Assembly: GCA_020444765.1 (NCBI GenBank)
Contig: JAGRHW010000212.1
Location: 1-6,318 of the forward strand
Direction: 5' to 3'
From: Gammaproteobacteria bacterium
GTDB lineage: Bacteria > Pseudomonadota > Gammaproteobacteria > Granulosicoccales > Granulosicoccaceae
DNA: 6,318 nucleotides
Position numbers and translations under genes: made by a program. Below are positions 1 to 6,317 of the stretch, one piece after another. Positions within the stretch are counted from its first letter, which is position 1; every line of letters begins with the position of its first letter. The notes beneath the pieces were generated by a model. That model was not told the DNA's origin. It did no database searches and saw only the letters and a list, made by a program, of their open reading frames with translations.

Positions 1-27
1 CGTGCTTAGCAGAACAACCGGAAAACG

Positions 28-1215
28 CTAAGCGGGACGAAGTGATTGCAAGGCATCAAGCAGAATCTGTAGTTCAGCCGTCGTATTGTAGTAATGCGGC
101 GCAGCACGCAAGAGAACCGGAAGTTGCCGGTCTTCCGCGTCCAGGCGTGTACTCGACGGATCCGAGGCGCCGATATTGATACCCTGCCCGCGCAATCTGG
201 TAACGACCTCCCTCGCCTCGAGTCCTTCGACCGTAAAGCTGACAATCGCGCTTTGTTCGCTACCGGCATCATACAACTTCGTGCCGGGCAAATCGGAAAG
301 CATTTGCCGCAACTCATCAGCCAGTCCCCAGGCGCGCTCGCGGATGCTATCGAGCCCGATATCCAGTGCGTACTCAACCGCTGCAGCGAGACCGGCGCGC
401 AAGGCGTACGCGTTTTCCCAGTTTTCAAAACGTCGCGCATCGTTACGTAATTCATAACGATCCCTGGCCACCCAGGGCGCGGCGAAGTGGTCTATCATCG
501 CGGGTTCCAGTTTGTTGAGCCAGGTTTCGCGGACGTACAAAAATCCTGTACCCCGGGGTGCGCGCAGGAATTTCCGGCCAGTCGCCGACAAAAAATCGCA
601 GTGCAGGGCATCGACATCGACCGGCATCTGGCCTACCGCCTGACAGGCGTCGAGCAGATACGGAATGCCATGACGACGGGCAAGCTGTCCGACCGCAGCA
701 GCAGGATTGACGAGCCCGCCATTGGTCGGTATCCAGGTAATTGCAATTAATGCAACCTTGTCATCGATCATGGATTCAAGAGCATCGACATCCAGCGCAC
801 CGTCAGCAGCGTTCGGAATCACCTCGATGGCGACGCCATCGCGTTTGGCCCTTTGCAGAAAGGCGACGTAATTTGCTGCATATTCCGCCATGCAGGTCAG
901 AATCCGCTGGCCTGGTTTGAAGCTCAGCGCATAAAACGCCTGACACCAGGCTGCCGTGGCATTTTCAAGAATAGCGATTTCATTGGCTTTGGCGCCGATC
1001 AGACTGGCGACGAGCGGATAAACGTTGTCCAGTTTTTCCGCTTGCTGTGCGCTGGCTTCATAACCACCGATCATCGCTTCAAGTTGCAAATGGTTGATCA
1101 CCGCATCGATCACCGGCTGCGGCATCAGAGCCGCACCCGAGGCGATCAGATGCGTCACATGCGCCAGGCCCGGTGTGTCAGCACGAATTCGCTCAATATC
1201 CAAAGTTTTTTTCAT
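28..1215 (-). CDS. Class V aminotransferase-fold PLP enzyme (isopenicillin N epimerase / cysteine desulfurase-like), substrate unknown
   Basis: This is a complete 395-residue cytosolic enzyme of PLP fold type I, class V. Visible landmarks are the N-terminal LIASGAALMPQPV (23-35), the cofactor-phosphate segment ENATAAW (84-90), LLDACQAVGQ (187-196) with Asp189 and Gln192 expected to hold the PLP ring, and SATGRKFLRAPRGTGF (210-225) with Lys215 as the Schiff-base lysine. The C-terminal LLRAAPHYYNT (368-378) has Arg370 as the likely substrate-carboxylate binder. The loop that carries the catalytic cysteine in IscS/SufS desulfurases (about 345-357 here) has no Cys, and the usual PLP-stacking His is replaced in the segment EYAANYVAF (111-119). 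It is therefore probably not a sulfur-donating desulfurase. An epimerase, lyase (EgtE-like C-S lyase) or aminotransferase is possible. The ATG at 1213-1215 gives a family-like N-terminus; a weak GGTGA lies 4 bases upstream (1220-1224). The stop is TAG. The 364-base repeat-filled gap from ppc argues against tight co-transcription. The family is certain; the reaction is not. Confidence 0.93.
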   Translation of the reverse strand: MKKTLDIERIRADTPGLAHVTHLIASGAALMPQPVIDAVINHLQLEAMIGGYEASAQQAEKLDNVYPLVASLIGAKANEIAILENATAAWCQAFYALSFKPGQRILTCMAEYAANYVAFLQRAKRDGVAIEVIPNAADGALDVDALESMIDDKVALIAITWIPTNGGLVNPAAAVGQLARRHGIPYLLDACQAVGQMPVDVDALHCDFLSATGRKFLRAPRGTGFLYVRETWLNKLEPAMIDHFAAPWVARDRYELRNDARRFENWENAYALRAGLAAAVEYALDIGLDSIRERAWGLADELRQMLSDLPGTKLYDAGSEQSAIVSFTVEGLEAREVVTRLRGQGINIGASDPSSTRLDAEDRQLPVLLRAAPHYYNTTAELQILLDALQSLRPA

Positions 1216-1242
1216 AAAATCACCGTGCCGTCAGTGGGCAAT

Positions 1243-1248
1243 ATTATC
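1243..1248 (-). promoter_or_regulatory. Weak -10-like box before the class V enzyme gene
   Basis: The minus strand reads GATAAT (5 of 6 to consensus) 27 bases before the ATG, giving a leader of about 20 bases. The -35 position falls inside the repeat and reads GTCGGA at 17-base spacing, a poor match. The box overlaps the 9-base left extension shared by both repeat copies. Confidence 0.25.
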
Positions 1249-1373
1249 CACCCGTCATTCGCGACTCCGACCGGGAATCCAGCTGTGGACTATCCGAGGG
1301 AGACACTGGATCCCCGACAAAAGCATTCGGGGATGACGCTTATTTCTCCTGACAACAGCACCTGGGGATGACG
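1244..1373. repeat. Composite dRS3/REP-like repeat, copy 1
   Basis: The core element is 86 bases (1253-1338) with terminal inverted repeats CGTCAT and ATGACG. It holds two potential hairpins. The left one (around 1257-1278) is damaged in this copy. The right one is an 8-base stem, ATCCCCGA (1310-1317) and TCGGGGAT (1327-1334), with a 9-base loop. The core matches copy 2 at 78 of 86 positions without gaps. Similarity continues on the left through TTATCCACC (1244-1252) and on the right through a partial extra right-hairpin module ending in TGGGGATGACG (1363-1373). The left hairpin resembles the neisserial dRS3 pattern ATTCCC-N-GGGAAT. There is no coding content. Confidence 0.85.
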
Positions 1374-1395
1374 AAGTGGTTGCAGAAGATTCGTG

Positions 1396-1524
1396 TTATC
1401 CCCCTGTCATTCCCGACCCCGATCGGGAATCCAGCTGCGGACTATACGAGAGAGACACTGCATCCCCGACAAAAGCATTCGGGGATGACGTCTCCCCTGA
1501 CAAAAGCCTTATTTGGGGATGATG
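1396..1524. repeat. Composite dRS3/REP-like repeat, copy 2
   Basis: This is the second copy of the composite repeat; its core (1405-1490) begins 152 bases after the core of copy 1. Both hairpins are intact: ATTCCCGA (1409-1416) with TCGGGAAT (1423-1430), and CATCCCCGA (1461-1469) with TCGGGGATG (1479-1487). The outer end is TGTCAT, one base off CGTCAT. The left flank TTATCCCCC (1396-1404) matches copy 1 at 8 of 9 bases. An extra partial right module follows, ending TTTGGGGATGATG (1512-1524). It lies within the 3' region of the ppc transcript. Confidence 0.85.
1461..1487 (-). terminator. Strong stem-loop downstream of ppc (possible 3' end structure)
   Basis: This is the right hairpin of repeat copy 2: a 9-base perfect stem with a 9-base loop, about 90 bases after the ppc stop in the direction of transcription. 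No run of U follows, so it is not a canonical intrinsic terminator. It could instead protect the ppc mRNA 3' end or assist Rho-dependent termination. Confidence 0.25.
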
Positions 1525-1526
1525 TT

Positions 1527-1553
1527 TCCCCGGACAAAGGCGCCAAGGATGCT
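1527..1553. repeat. Degenerate right-hairpin module of the repeat
   Basis: The segment with CCCCGGACAAAGGCG and AAGGATGCTG aligns with the CCCCGACAAAAGC and GGGGATGACG ends of the repeat's right module, but with several changes. It looks like a fifth, decayed copy of that module, closest to the ppc stop codon. Confidence 0.45.
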
Positions 1554-1579
1554 GTTTACACGAAAATAAGACCCGTCCC

Positions 1580-4420
1580 CTAACCCGTATTACGCCGCCC
1601 GGTGGCAAGCGCGTTGATGGAGCGCAGCAGCGGGCCCAGCCAGACGCTTTGGTATTCCGGATCATTCTCGTGACCTGCGAGGTCTTTGCGGAATTTTTGC
1701 AACAGACTGATCTGAATACGGTTGATCGGTTCCATATAGGGTTCGCGACGGCCGATGGACAAGGCTTCGGCAGGGAATTTCTCCAGGCAACGCGAGGCTT
1801 CGGCGATGTCGAGCACTTTTTCGCGGCAGGATTCGAACTCATCGCAAATCAAGCCATGAAACTCATTGGCCAGCGCTTCCGATTCACACAGGTTTGCGTA
1901 ATCGCGCGCGATGTCGAGGTTGGTTTTTGCAAGCACGCTTTGGCAGTTGTCCAGCAGGGTTCTGAAAAACGGCGACTTCCGGTAGATCTTGCGCAGCAGG
2001 GCGAGATTCTGTTCATCTTCAGCGAGAATTTCCGACAAGCCGCGACCGATACCATACCAACCGGGCAACATATAGCGCGATTGAGACCAGCCGAACACCC
2101 AGGGAATGGCCCGTACGGATTTTTTCGAAATATCGGCGCGTGAACGGTGCGACGGCCGCGAACCGATATTGAGCATGCCGATTTCGTTGACCGGCGTCGC
2201 CTCATAGAAAAACCGCACAAAACCGTCTTTTTCCTCGGTAAGCAGCTTGAAATGTCGCTCGCTGATTGCACTGAACTTTTCCATCAGCTGCTCGAATGCA
2301 ACCGGCTCCGGCGTGGTTTTGTCGAGGCTGCTGCGCGCGGCTTTCATCAGGCCAGACACCCCCATGGTGACTTCGTAGATAGCGGTTTCGAAATTGCCGT
2401 ATTTGCTCGACAGCACCTCACCCTGCTCGGTAAAACGAATCTGCCCCTGCACCGTACCTTGCGGCTGCGCGAGTATCGCATCGTGAGTCGGTCCGCCGCC
2501 ACGGCTGATGGTGCCGCCACGGCCGTGGAACAGACGGATCTGCACACCGTACTCATTACCGACACTGACGATCGATTTTTGCGCCTTGTATAAATGCCAG
2601 GACGAGCTGACGATACCGCCGTCCTTGCCCGAATCCGAATAGCCGAGCATGACTTCCTGGAGGTCGTTGGCGCTTGCGAGGAATGCGCGGTAACACGGGT
2701 TGCCAAACAGACGGTGGAGGATTTCCGGCGCACGCTCGAGATCATCGATCGTCTCGAATAACGGCGAAACGCTCAGTGCGCAAAACGAACGGCCGTCGGC
2801 GTCTGTGCCCGCAAGCCCCGCCAGCGAACCGAGAAACACCACTGCAAGCACGTCGCTGGCACTGTGCGCCATCGAGATGACATAATTGCCAATCGCCTTG
2901 TCGCTGATTTCCCGGCGCATATCCGCAATCAGATAAAACACATCAAGGACCGAGCGGGTCTCGGCTGAAAGCTCGTTTTCAAACAGCGGGAAATCTTTGC
3001 CGGATTGCAAAAGTCCGGTTAGCAGATCGATGCGGGCCTCTTCTTCAAGTGCGGCGTAGTCAACATCCACCCTCGCCTGCGCCAGGATTTCCGCGAGCGC
3101 TTTTTCGTGCACGCCCGACTCCTGCCGGATGTCCAGCGAAGACAGGTAAAAACCAAAGGTTTCGACCAGCCTGATCAGATCACGCAAACTGCCGGCGGCG
3201 ATATTCGCGTCGCCATGCGAACGCAAGGACTGACGGATGATTTTCAGGTCGCGCAAGAGTTCGTTCTCATTGATATAAGCATCGCCCATGACGCTGCCGT
3301 GATAGCCGTAAATGCGCTCTTCGACGAGGTCGAGATTGCATTGCAGGCGATAATGCATGAGCTGTAATTTCCGCCGGTACGGTTCGAAGCGGAACTCCTC
3401 GGGCTCGATGCGGAACGCACGGTGATCGATCAGCCGGTCGCGCAGCATGGAATCGCTGAACTCTTTTGACGGCGTAATAAGTTTGCTGGAATGGGTCAGC
3501 ACCTTGCCAAGTTCTTCGACGCATTTGAGGTAGTGCTGGAGAATTTCCCGATGCTGGCGGCGCAGAGCGTCGCGTGTGACATCCACCGTTACGAATGGAT
3601 TGCCATCTCTGTCCCCGCCTATCCAGCTGCCGAAACGGATAAAACTCGGCACGGTCACGCTCAGATGGCCGTTGCTTGAGCCATAGTTGCGTTTTACCGC
3701 TCTTTCCATATTCCGGTAAACTGCCGGCACTGCCTCAAAAATCGATGTTCTGAAATAATACAGGCCGTACTTGACTTCCGCGCGCACCGTCGGACGCGAG
3801 ACCCGCACTTCGTCGGTATTCCAGAGGATCTGGATCTGTCCGCGCAAACGGTCGGTTATTTCCTTTTGCTGGAAGCGGCTGAGATTTTCCTGTTCGAGTC
3901 TTTGGTTGTCGACGAAGATACGCCGCAGAGCTTCCTGAATGGTACGCCGGCGTGATTCGGTCGGATGCGCGGTAAAAACCGGCACAAAGGCCAGCCGGTC
4001 AAGTAAACCCTGCAAAGTCTGCGCATCGATACCATCGGCCTTGAATTGCTTCAGGGTTTCATTAAAGGAACCATACCAGAGCGGTTCCTTGACCATCGCC
4101 TGGTCAAAACGATAATGGTATTGATGCCCTTCCTCGACCAACCGGATCAGACTGAAATAAATATTGAAAGCTCGCACCACATGCGTGAGCCGCTCGGGTG
4201 TCTGCTTTTCGATATAATCCTTCAACTCGCGGCGCAGTTGCGGATCGTCCTGTTTGTGCAGCTGGATAAAGCCTTTGCGAAGATGCTCTACCGACTCGAG
4301 AATTTCACCATTCTCCTGTCGTTGCAGTACTTCGCCGAGCAGTTTGCCGATCAGCTTGACCCGCGCCCGTAACGACTTGTCTTCGGGCATCTCGTTGGAA
4401 ACATTTTGCTTTTTGGACAC
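1580..4420 (-). CDS. ppc: Phosphoenolpyruvate carboxylase
   Basis: This cytosolic enzyme makes oxaloacetate and phosphate from PEP and bicarbonate, refilling the TCA cycle. It is 946 residues and complete. Motifs in order are VFTAHPTESRRRT (148-160, catalytic His152), GSWIGGDRDGNPF (264-276), LDIRQE (429-434), GYSDSGKDGG (593-602), LFHGRGGTISRGGGP (630-644, with His632, Arg634 and Arg640 of the active-site loop), NIGSRP (751-756), RAIPWVFGWSQ (770-780) and MLPGWYGIG (784-792), ending in the family's C-terminal NTG. By alignment from memory, the aspartate-inhibitor ligands of E. coli PPC (R587, K773, R832, N881) correspond to R640, K832, R892 and N944, so feedback inhibition is likely kept. 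It is about 63 residues longer than the 883-residue E. coli protein: roughly 14 extra before the catalytic His, most of the rest between that His and the glycine loop. The start is GTG at 4418-4420, chosen because AAGGAA lies 8 bases upstream; the alternative ATG at codon 11 has no comparable site. The stop is TAG directly after the conserved C-terminus. Confidence 0.98.
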   Translation of the reverse strand: MSKKQNVSNEMPEDKSLRARVKLIGKLLGEVLQRQENGEILESVEHLRKGFIQLHKQDDPQLRRELKDYIEKQTPERLTHVVRAFNIYFSLIRLVEEGHQYHYRFDQAMVKEPLWYGSFNETLKQFKADGIDAQTLQGLLDRLAFVPVFTAHPTESRRRTIQEALRRIFVDNQRLEQENLSRFQQKEITDRLRGQIQILWNTDEVRVSRPTVRAEVKYGLYYFRTSIFEAVPAVYRNMERAVKRNYGSSNGHLSVTVPSFIRFGSWIGGDRDGNPFVTVDVTRDALRRQHREILQHYLKCVEELGKVLTHSSKLITPSKEFSDSMLRDRLIDHRAFRIEPEEFRFEPYRRKLQLMHYRLQCNLDLVEERIYGYHGSVMGDAYINENELLRDLKIIRQSLRSHGDANIAAGSLRDLIRLVETFGFYLSSLDIRQESGVHEKALAEILAQARVDVDYAALEEEARIDLLTGLLQSGKDFPLFENELSAETRSVLDVFYLIADMRREISDKAIGNYVISMAHSASDVLAVVFLGSLAGLAGTDADGRSFCALSVSPLFETIDDLERAPEILHRLFGNPCYRAFLASANDLQEVMLGYSDSGKDGGIVSSSWHLYKAQKSIVSVGNEYGVQIRLFHGRGGTISRGGGPTHDAILAQPQGTVQGQIRFTEQGEVLSSKYGNFETAIYEVTMGVSGLMKAARSSLDKTTPEPVAFEQLMEKFSAISERHFKLLTEEKDGFVRFFYEATPVNEIGMLNIGSRPSHRSRADISKKSVRAIPWVFGWSQSRYMLPGWYGIGRGLSEILAEDEQNLALLRKIYRKSPFFRTLLDNCQSVLAKTNLDIARDYANLCESEALANEFHGLICDEFESCREKVLDIAEASRCLEKFPAEALSIGRREPYMEPINRIQISLLQKFRKDLAGHENDPEYQSVWLGPLLRSINALATGRRNTG

Positions 4421-4428
4421 AGCGACGG

Positions 4429-4434
4429 TTCCTT
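4429..4434 (-). promoter_or_regulatory. Ribosome binding site deciding the GTG start of ppc
   Basis: On the minus strand AAGGAA stands 8 bases before the GTG at 4418-4420. No equally good site precedes the in-frame ATG at 4388-4390, so the GTG is preferred and the protein gains ten residues (MSKKQNVSNE) before that Met. Confidence 0.65.
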
Positions 4435-4462
4435 GATGGTGGCAGGTTCCGGTGTAAACAAA

Positions 4463-4512
4463 CCGGGGCAGCGATTATAGTGACAAGATTTCAAGCGTTT
4501 TTAAAGCCCCGG
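4463..4512. promoter_or_regulatory. Inverted repeat straddling the ppc -10 box
   Basis: CCGGGGC at 4463-4469 and GCCCCGG at 4506-4512 are perfect 7-base inverted arms 36 bases apart, enclosing the candidate TATAAT. A further AAACCGGGG copy (4578-4586) repeats the sequence at 4460-4468. The arms could be paired operator half-sites or the base of a weak hairpin. With GC-rich 7-mers, chance is also possible. Confidence 0.25.
4474..4479 (-). promoter_or_regulatory. Candidate ppc promoter, -10 box
   Basis: The minus strand reads a perfect TATAAT here, about 54 bases upstream of the ppc GTG, which would give a leader of about 45-50 bases. No good TTGACA lies at 16-18 bases. TTGAAA (4489-4494) is too close at 9 bases, and a perfect TTGACA (4532-4537) is much too far. 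The promoter is thus either activator-dependent or only partly right as called. It lies between the arms of an inverted repeat (CCGGGGC 4463-4469, GCCCCGG 4506-4512). Confidence 0.4.
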
Positions 4513-4782
4513 CACATGCGCTGTTCGGGCCTGTCAATCAACGCCCCAATATGCAGCAGCCGGTCAACAGCCCTGCAAAACCGGGGTGATTTTCGGTCGC
4601 TCGTCCCCAAGCTGAAATAGACGATTCGAACGCTATCTACAACCCTGGTTCCACCTGGCATAATCACCGGCAAACAATCAGTCGCCACTTTTTGGTGCGC
4701 AAAAACAGGGATTATACGAGACAGAAAGGCAAGCCGGGCGAAGTGTGACACCACGACACTTTCAGCGCAGGGCGGCCTGTTT

Positions 4783-6066
4783 TTACTTGGCTGCCCCTGC
4801 TTGATTCGCGCCGCCCTCTTCCTCCTGCTGGTGTTGCTCTTCCTCGACGATTTGCGCAACCGCCTCGGCAGCTACCGCGGTCGGTCGTGAAGGCACGGGG
4901 ACAAAGTGGGTTTGTTCTTCGATCGGCACGGCCTTGCGCATACTCATCATGATCAGAGCCATCACACCGATCAGCGCGTGTATCAGGCTGAGATAACTGA
5001 AAAAACCGCCGTCGCCAAGCCGCTCCAGAACCAGACCGACGCTCAAGGGTCCGAGCGACGAGCCAACGCCGTAAAGCATGATCAGCCCACTGCTGGCACC
5101 GATCATTTGCTCCGGTTTAAGCCGATCGTTGGTATGGGAAATCGCCAGCGAATACAAAGGCAGGCTCATGCCGCCGTAAAATCCGAACAGAACGAACATC
5201 GGTTGCGGCGACAGCGCCAGCTGCAGTTGGAGAAAGGCGAACAGTGCTGCGGCGAACGTCACGATGGTAATCACCACCCGGCGGTCATAACGATCCGACA
5301 ACATCCCCACCGGCCACTGGAACAATACGCCTCCGGCGATATAGGCACTGATAAAAAGGACTGTATCCTGGACGGACAAACCGCTGCGGGCCGCATAGAC
5401 TGCCCCCATACCGAACACCACACTGTGCACGATGCCGGTGCCGAAAATACCGAACATGCCGAGCGGGCTGATCGAAAACAACTTGAGCAGGGATATTTTT
5501 TCGCTCTCGTTGATCGACGGTGCAGCCGAGTTGGTCAACAACATCGGAATCAGGGAAATCGAGATCAGCACCGAGACCAGAATAAACAGTTCGAAACTGC
5601 CGGGATCGGCGAGCTTCATCGTCCATTGTCCGAAGATCATCGCCAGATAGGAAATCACCATATAGATCGAAAACAGACTGCCGCGCGTTTCGTTGGTGGC
5701 GCGGTCGTTGAGCCAGCTTTCGACCACGATATAAAGACCGGCATAGCAAAACCCGGTGATGACACGGGCGATCATCCAGACGGTCGGGGTCACGTAGATC
5801 GCCTGCACCAGAATGCTGGTCGAGGCAAGCGAGGCAAACGCGGCAAAAACCCGCACGTGGCCGACATTACGGATAATCGCCGGCGTGTAACTGGAGCCGG
5901 TCAGAAAGCCCAGGTAATAACCGGTCATGATCAGACCGGTAACCATCGACGAAAAGGATTCCAGCGAGGCTCGCCAACCCAGCAAGGTGCCCTGCAAACC
6001 GTTGCCGATCATCAACAACGCGATCCCGAAAAACAAGGGCCAGGCAGCCCGGATGGTAGCTTTCAT
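4783..6066 (-). CDS. MFS transporter, YcaD-like family, substrate unknown
   Basis: This is an inner-membrane major facilitator of 427 residues with twelve predicted helices, roughly 9-29, 42-60, 70-91, 94-116, 131-148, 157-177, 203-225, 236-255, 264-283, 288-309, 322-346 and 354-375. Markers of the YcaD-like branch are GNGLQGTLLGWRA (21-33), PAIIRNVGHVRVFAA (62-76) in place of the classic loop 2-3 motif, VVESWLNDR (114-122), GMLSDRYDRR (254-263, the loop 8-9 copy of MFS motif A) and PLYSLAISHTNDRL (303-316). The short helix 6-7 loop (about 178-202) is typical. The tail (380-427) is cytoplasmic, rich in Glu, Gln and Ala, with EEEQHQQEEEGG at 408-419. The ATG at 6064-6066 fits the family N-terminus, although no clear Shine-Dalgarno precedes it. 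The stop is TAA. Such proteins are usually annotated as sugar or drug transporters without proof. No neighbouring gene suggests a substrate, and the 362-base gap to ppc suggests a separate transcript. Confidence 0.94.
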   Translation of the reverse strand: MKATIRAAWPLFFGIALLMIGNGLQGTLLGWRASLESFSSMVTGLIMTGYYLGFLTGSSYTPAIIRNVGHVRVFAAFASLASTSILVQAIYVTPTVWMIARVITGFCYAGLYIVVESWLNDRATNETRGSLFSIYMVISYLAMIFGQWTMKLADPGSFELFILVSVLISISLIPMLLTNSAAPSINESEKISLLKLFSISPLGMFGIFGTGIVHSVVFGMGAVYAARSGLSVQDTVLFISAYIAGGVLFQWPVGMLSDRYDRRVVITIVTFAAALFAFLQLQLALSPQPMFVLFGFYGGMSLPLYSLAISHTNDRLKPEQMIGASSGLIMLYGVGSSLGPLSVGLVLERLGDGGFFSYLSLIHALIGVMALIMMSMRKAVPIEEQTHFVPVPSRPTAVAAEAVAQIVEEEQHQQEEEGGANQAGAAK

Positions 6067-6169
6067 GAGGTCTTGGATTATGCTGAAAAAAGCTGTGTAT
6101 TGAAGCGCAAGCGCAGCGTCGCCAGTTAGGTGAATGCGGCACGCATATAGGAATTAACTTTGTATATCC

Positions 6170-6182
6170 CTGAACTGTTCAG
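6170..6182. promoter_or_regulatory. 13-base perfect palindrome upstream of the MFS gene
   Basis: CTGAAC-T-GTTCAG is a perfect dyad with a one-base centre, about 104 bases before the transporter's ATG. It is the size of a dimeric repressor site. It is not a proteobacterial LexA box (CTG-N10-CAG), and its spacing also differs from the Gram-positive GAAC-N4-GTTC. No strong -10/-35 pair was found in the leader, so its role is unproven. Confidence 0.3.
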
Positions 6183-6239
6183 CCAAGGTCTATTTTACGC
6201 GGCATGATAGCAGCCGGCATCAGAGATTTCAGGTGGACT

Positions 6240-6317
6240 CTAAAGGCACTTAAGCGTCTTGCGGCTCTGTTGTACGACATAGCGGCGGATATGCTGGACT
6301 TTTTCCCAATCTTTATC
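6240..6317 (-). CDS. Possible C-terminal end of a gene entering from the right edge
   Basis: On the minus strand a frame open from the window edge codes for 25 residues, DKDWEKVQHIRRYVVQQ followed by SRKTLKCL, and stops at TAG (6240-6242). The composition is like a soluble protein, and it avoids the AGA/AGG/ATA codons that fill the opposing plus-strand reading. It would also keep the single gene direction of the window. It is too short to assign to a family, and another minus-strand frame is open here too. Confidence 0.3.
   Translation of the reverse strand, partial: DKDWEKVQHIRRYVVQQSRKTLKCL

Larger units (their letters stand above)
4421..4782. other. Non-coding gap between the MFS gene and ppc
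   Basis: This 362-base stretch holds the ppc leader and promoter candidate. A second minus-strand TATAAT lies at 4711-4716, with no matching -35, about 290 bases before ppc. A 6-base stem, AAGTGT/ACACTT (4741-4746 and 4756-4761), sits just after the transporter's stop but has no U tract, so it is a poor terminator. An open frame crosses part of the gap on the minus strand, but it begins inside the transporter gene in another frame, has no good ribosome binding site and resembles no family I know. I see no RNA gene. Confidence 0.5.

Noticed and set aside
4..33. GCTTAGC (4-10) and GCTAAGC (27-33) as a terminator for the PLP gene
   Set aside because: The stem is only 7 base pairs with a 16-base loop, overlaps the stop codon, and the window ends before any U tract could be seen.
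1244..1553. CRISPR array
   Set aside because: The repeats are long, imperfect and internally palindromic, with one 22-base spacer and no cas genes; this is a REP/MITE-type array.
1368..1583. Plus-strand open frame across the repeats (71 codons), with a peptide containing RQKHSGMT
   Set aside because: It is a translation of the repeat itself; the same peptide pattern comes from copy 1 in another frame. No ribosome binding site.
4491..4859. 122-codon minus-strand frame in the MFS-ppc gap
   Set aside because: It starts inside the transporter gene out of frame, has a basic low-complexity start and no family match, and internal Met codons lack ribosome binding sites.
4906..6129. A 407-codon open frame on the plus strand opposite the MFS gene
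   Set aside because: It is rich in His, Gln, Asp and Asn, as expected from the antisense of hydrophobic membrane-helix codons. It has no recognisable domain, and the minus strand has a clear family match.
6204..6317. Plus-strand gene starting at ATG 6204
   Set aside because: It has no ribosome binding site at the right distance and is rich in ATA, AGA, AGG and CTA codons; the opposite strand reads better.
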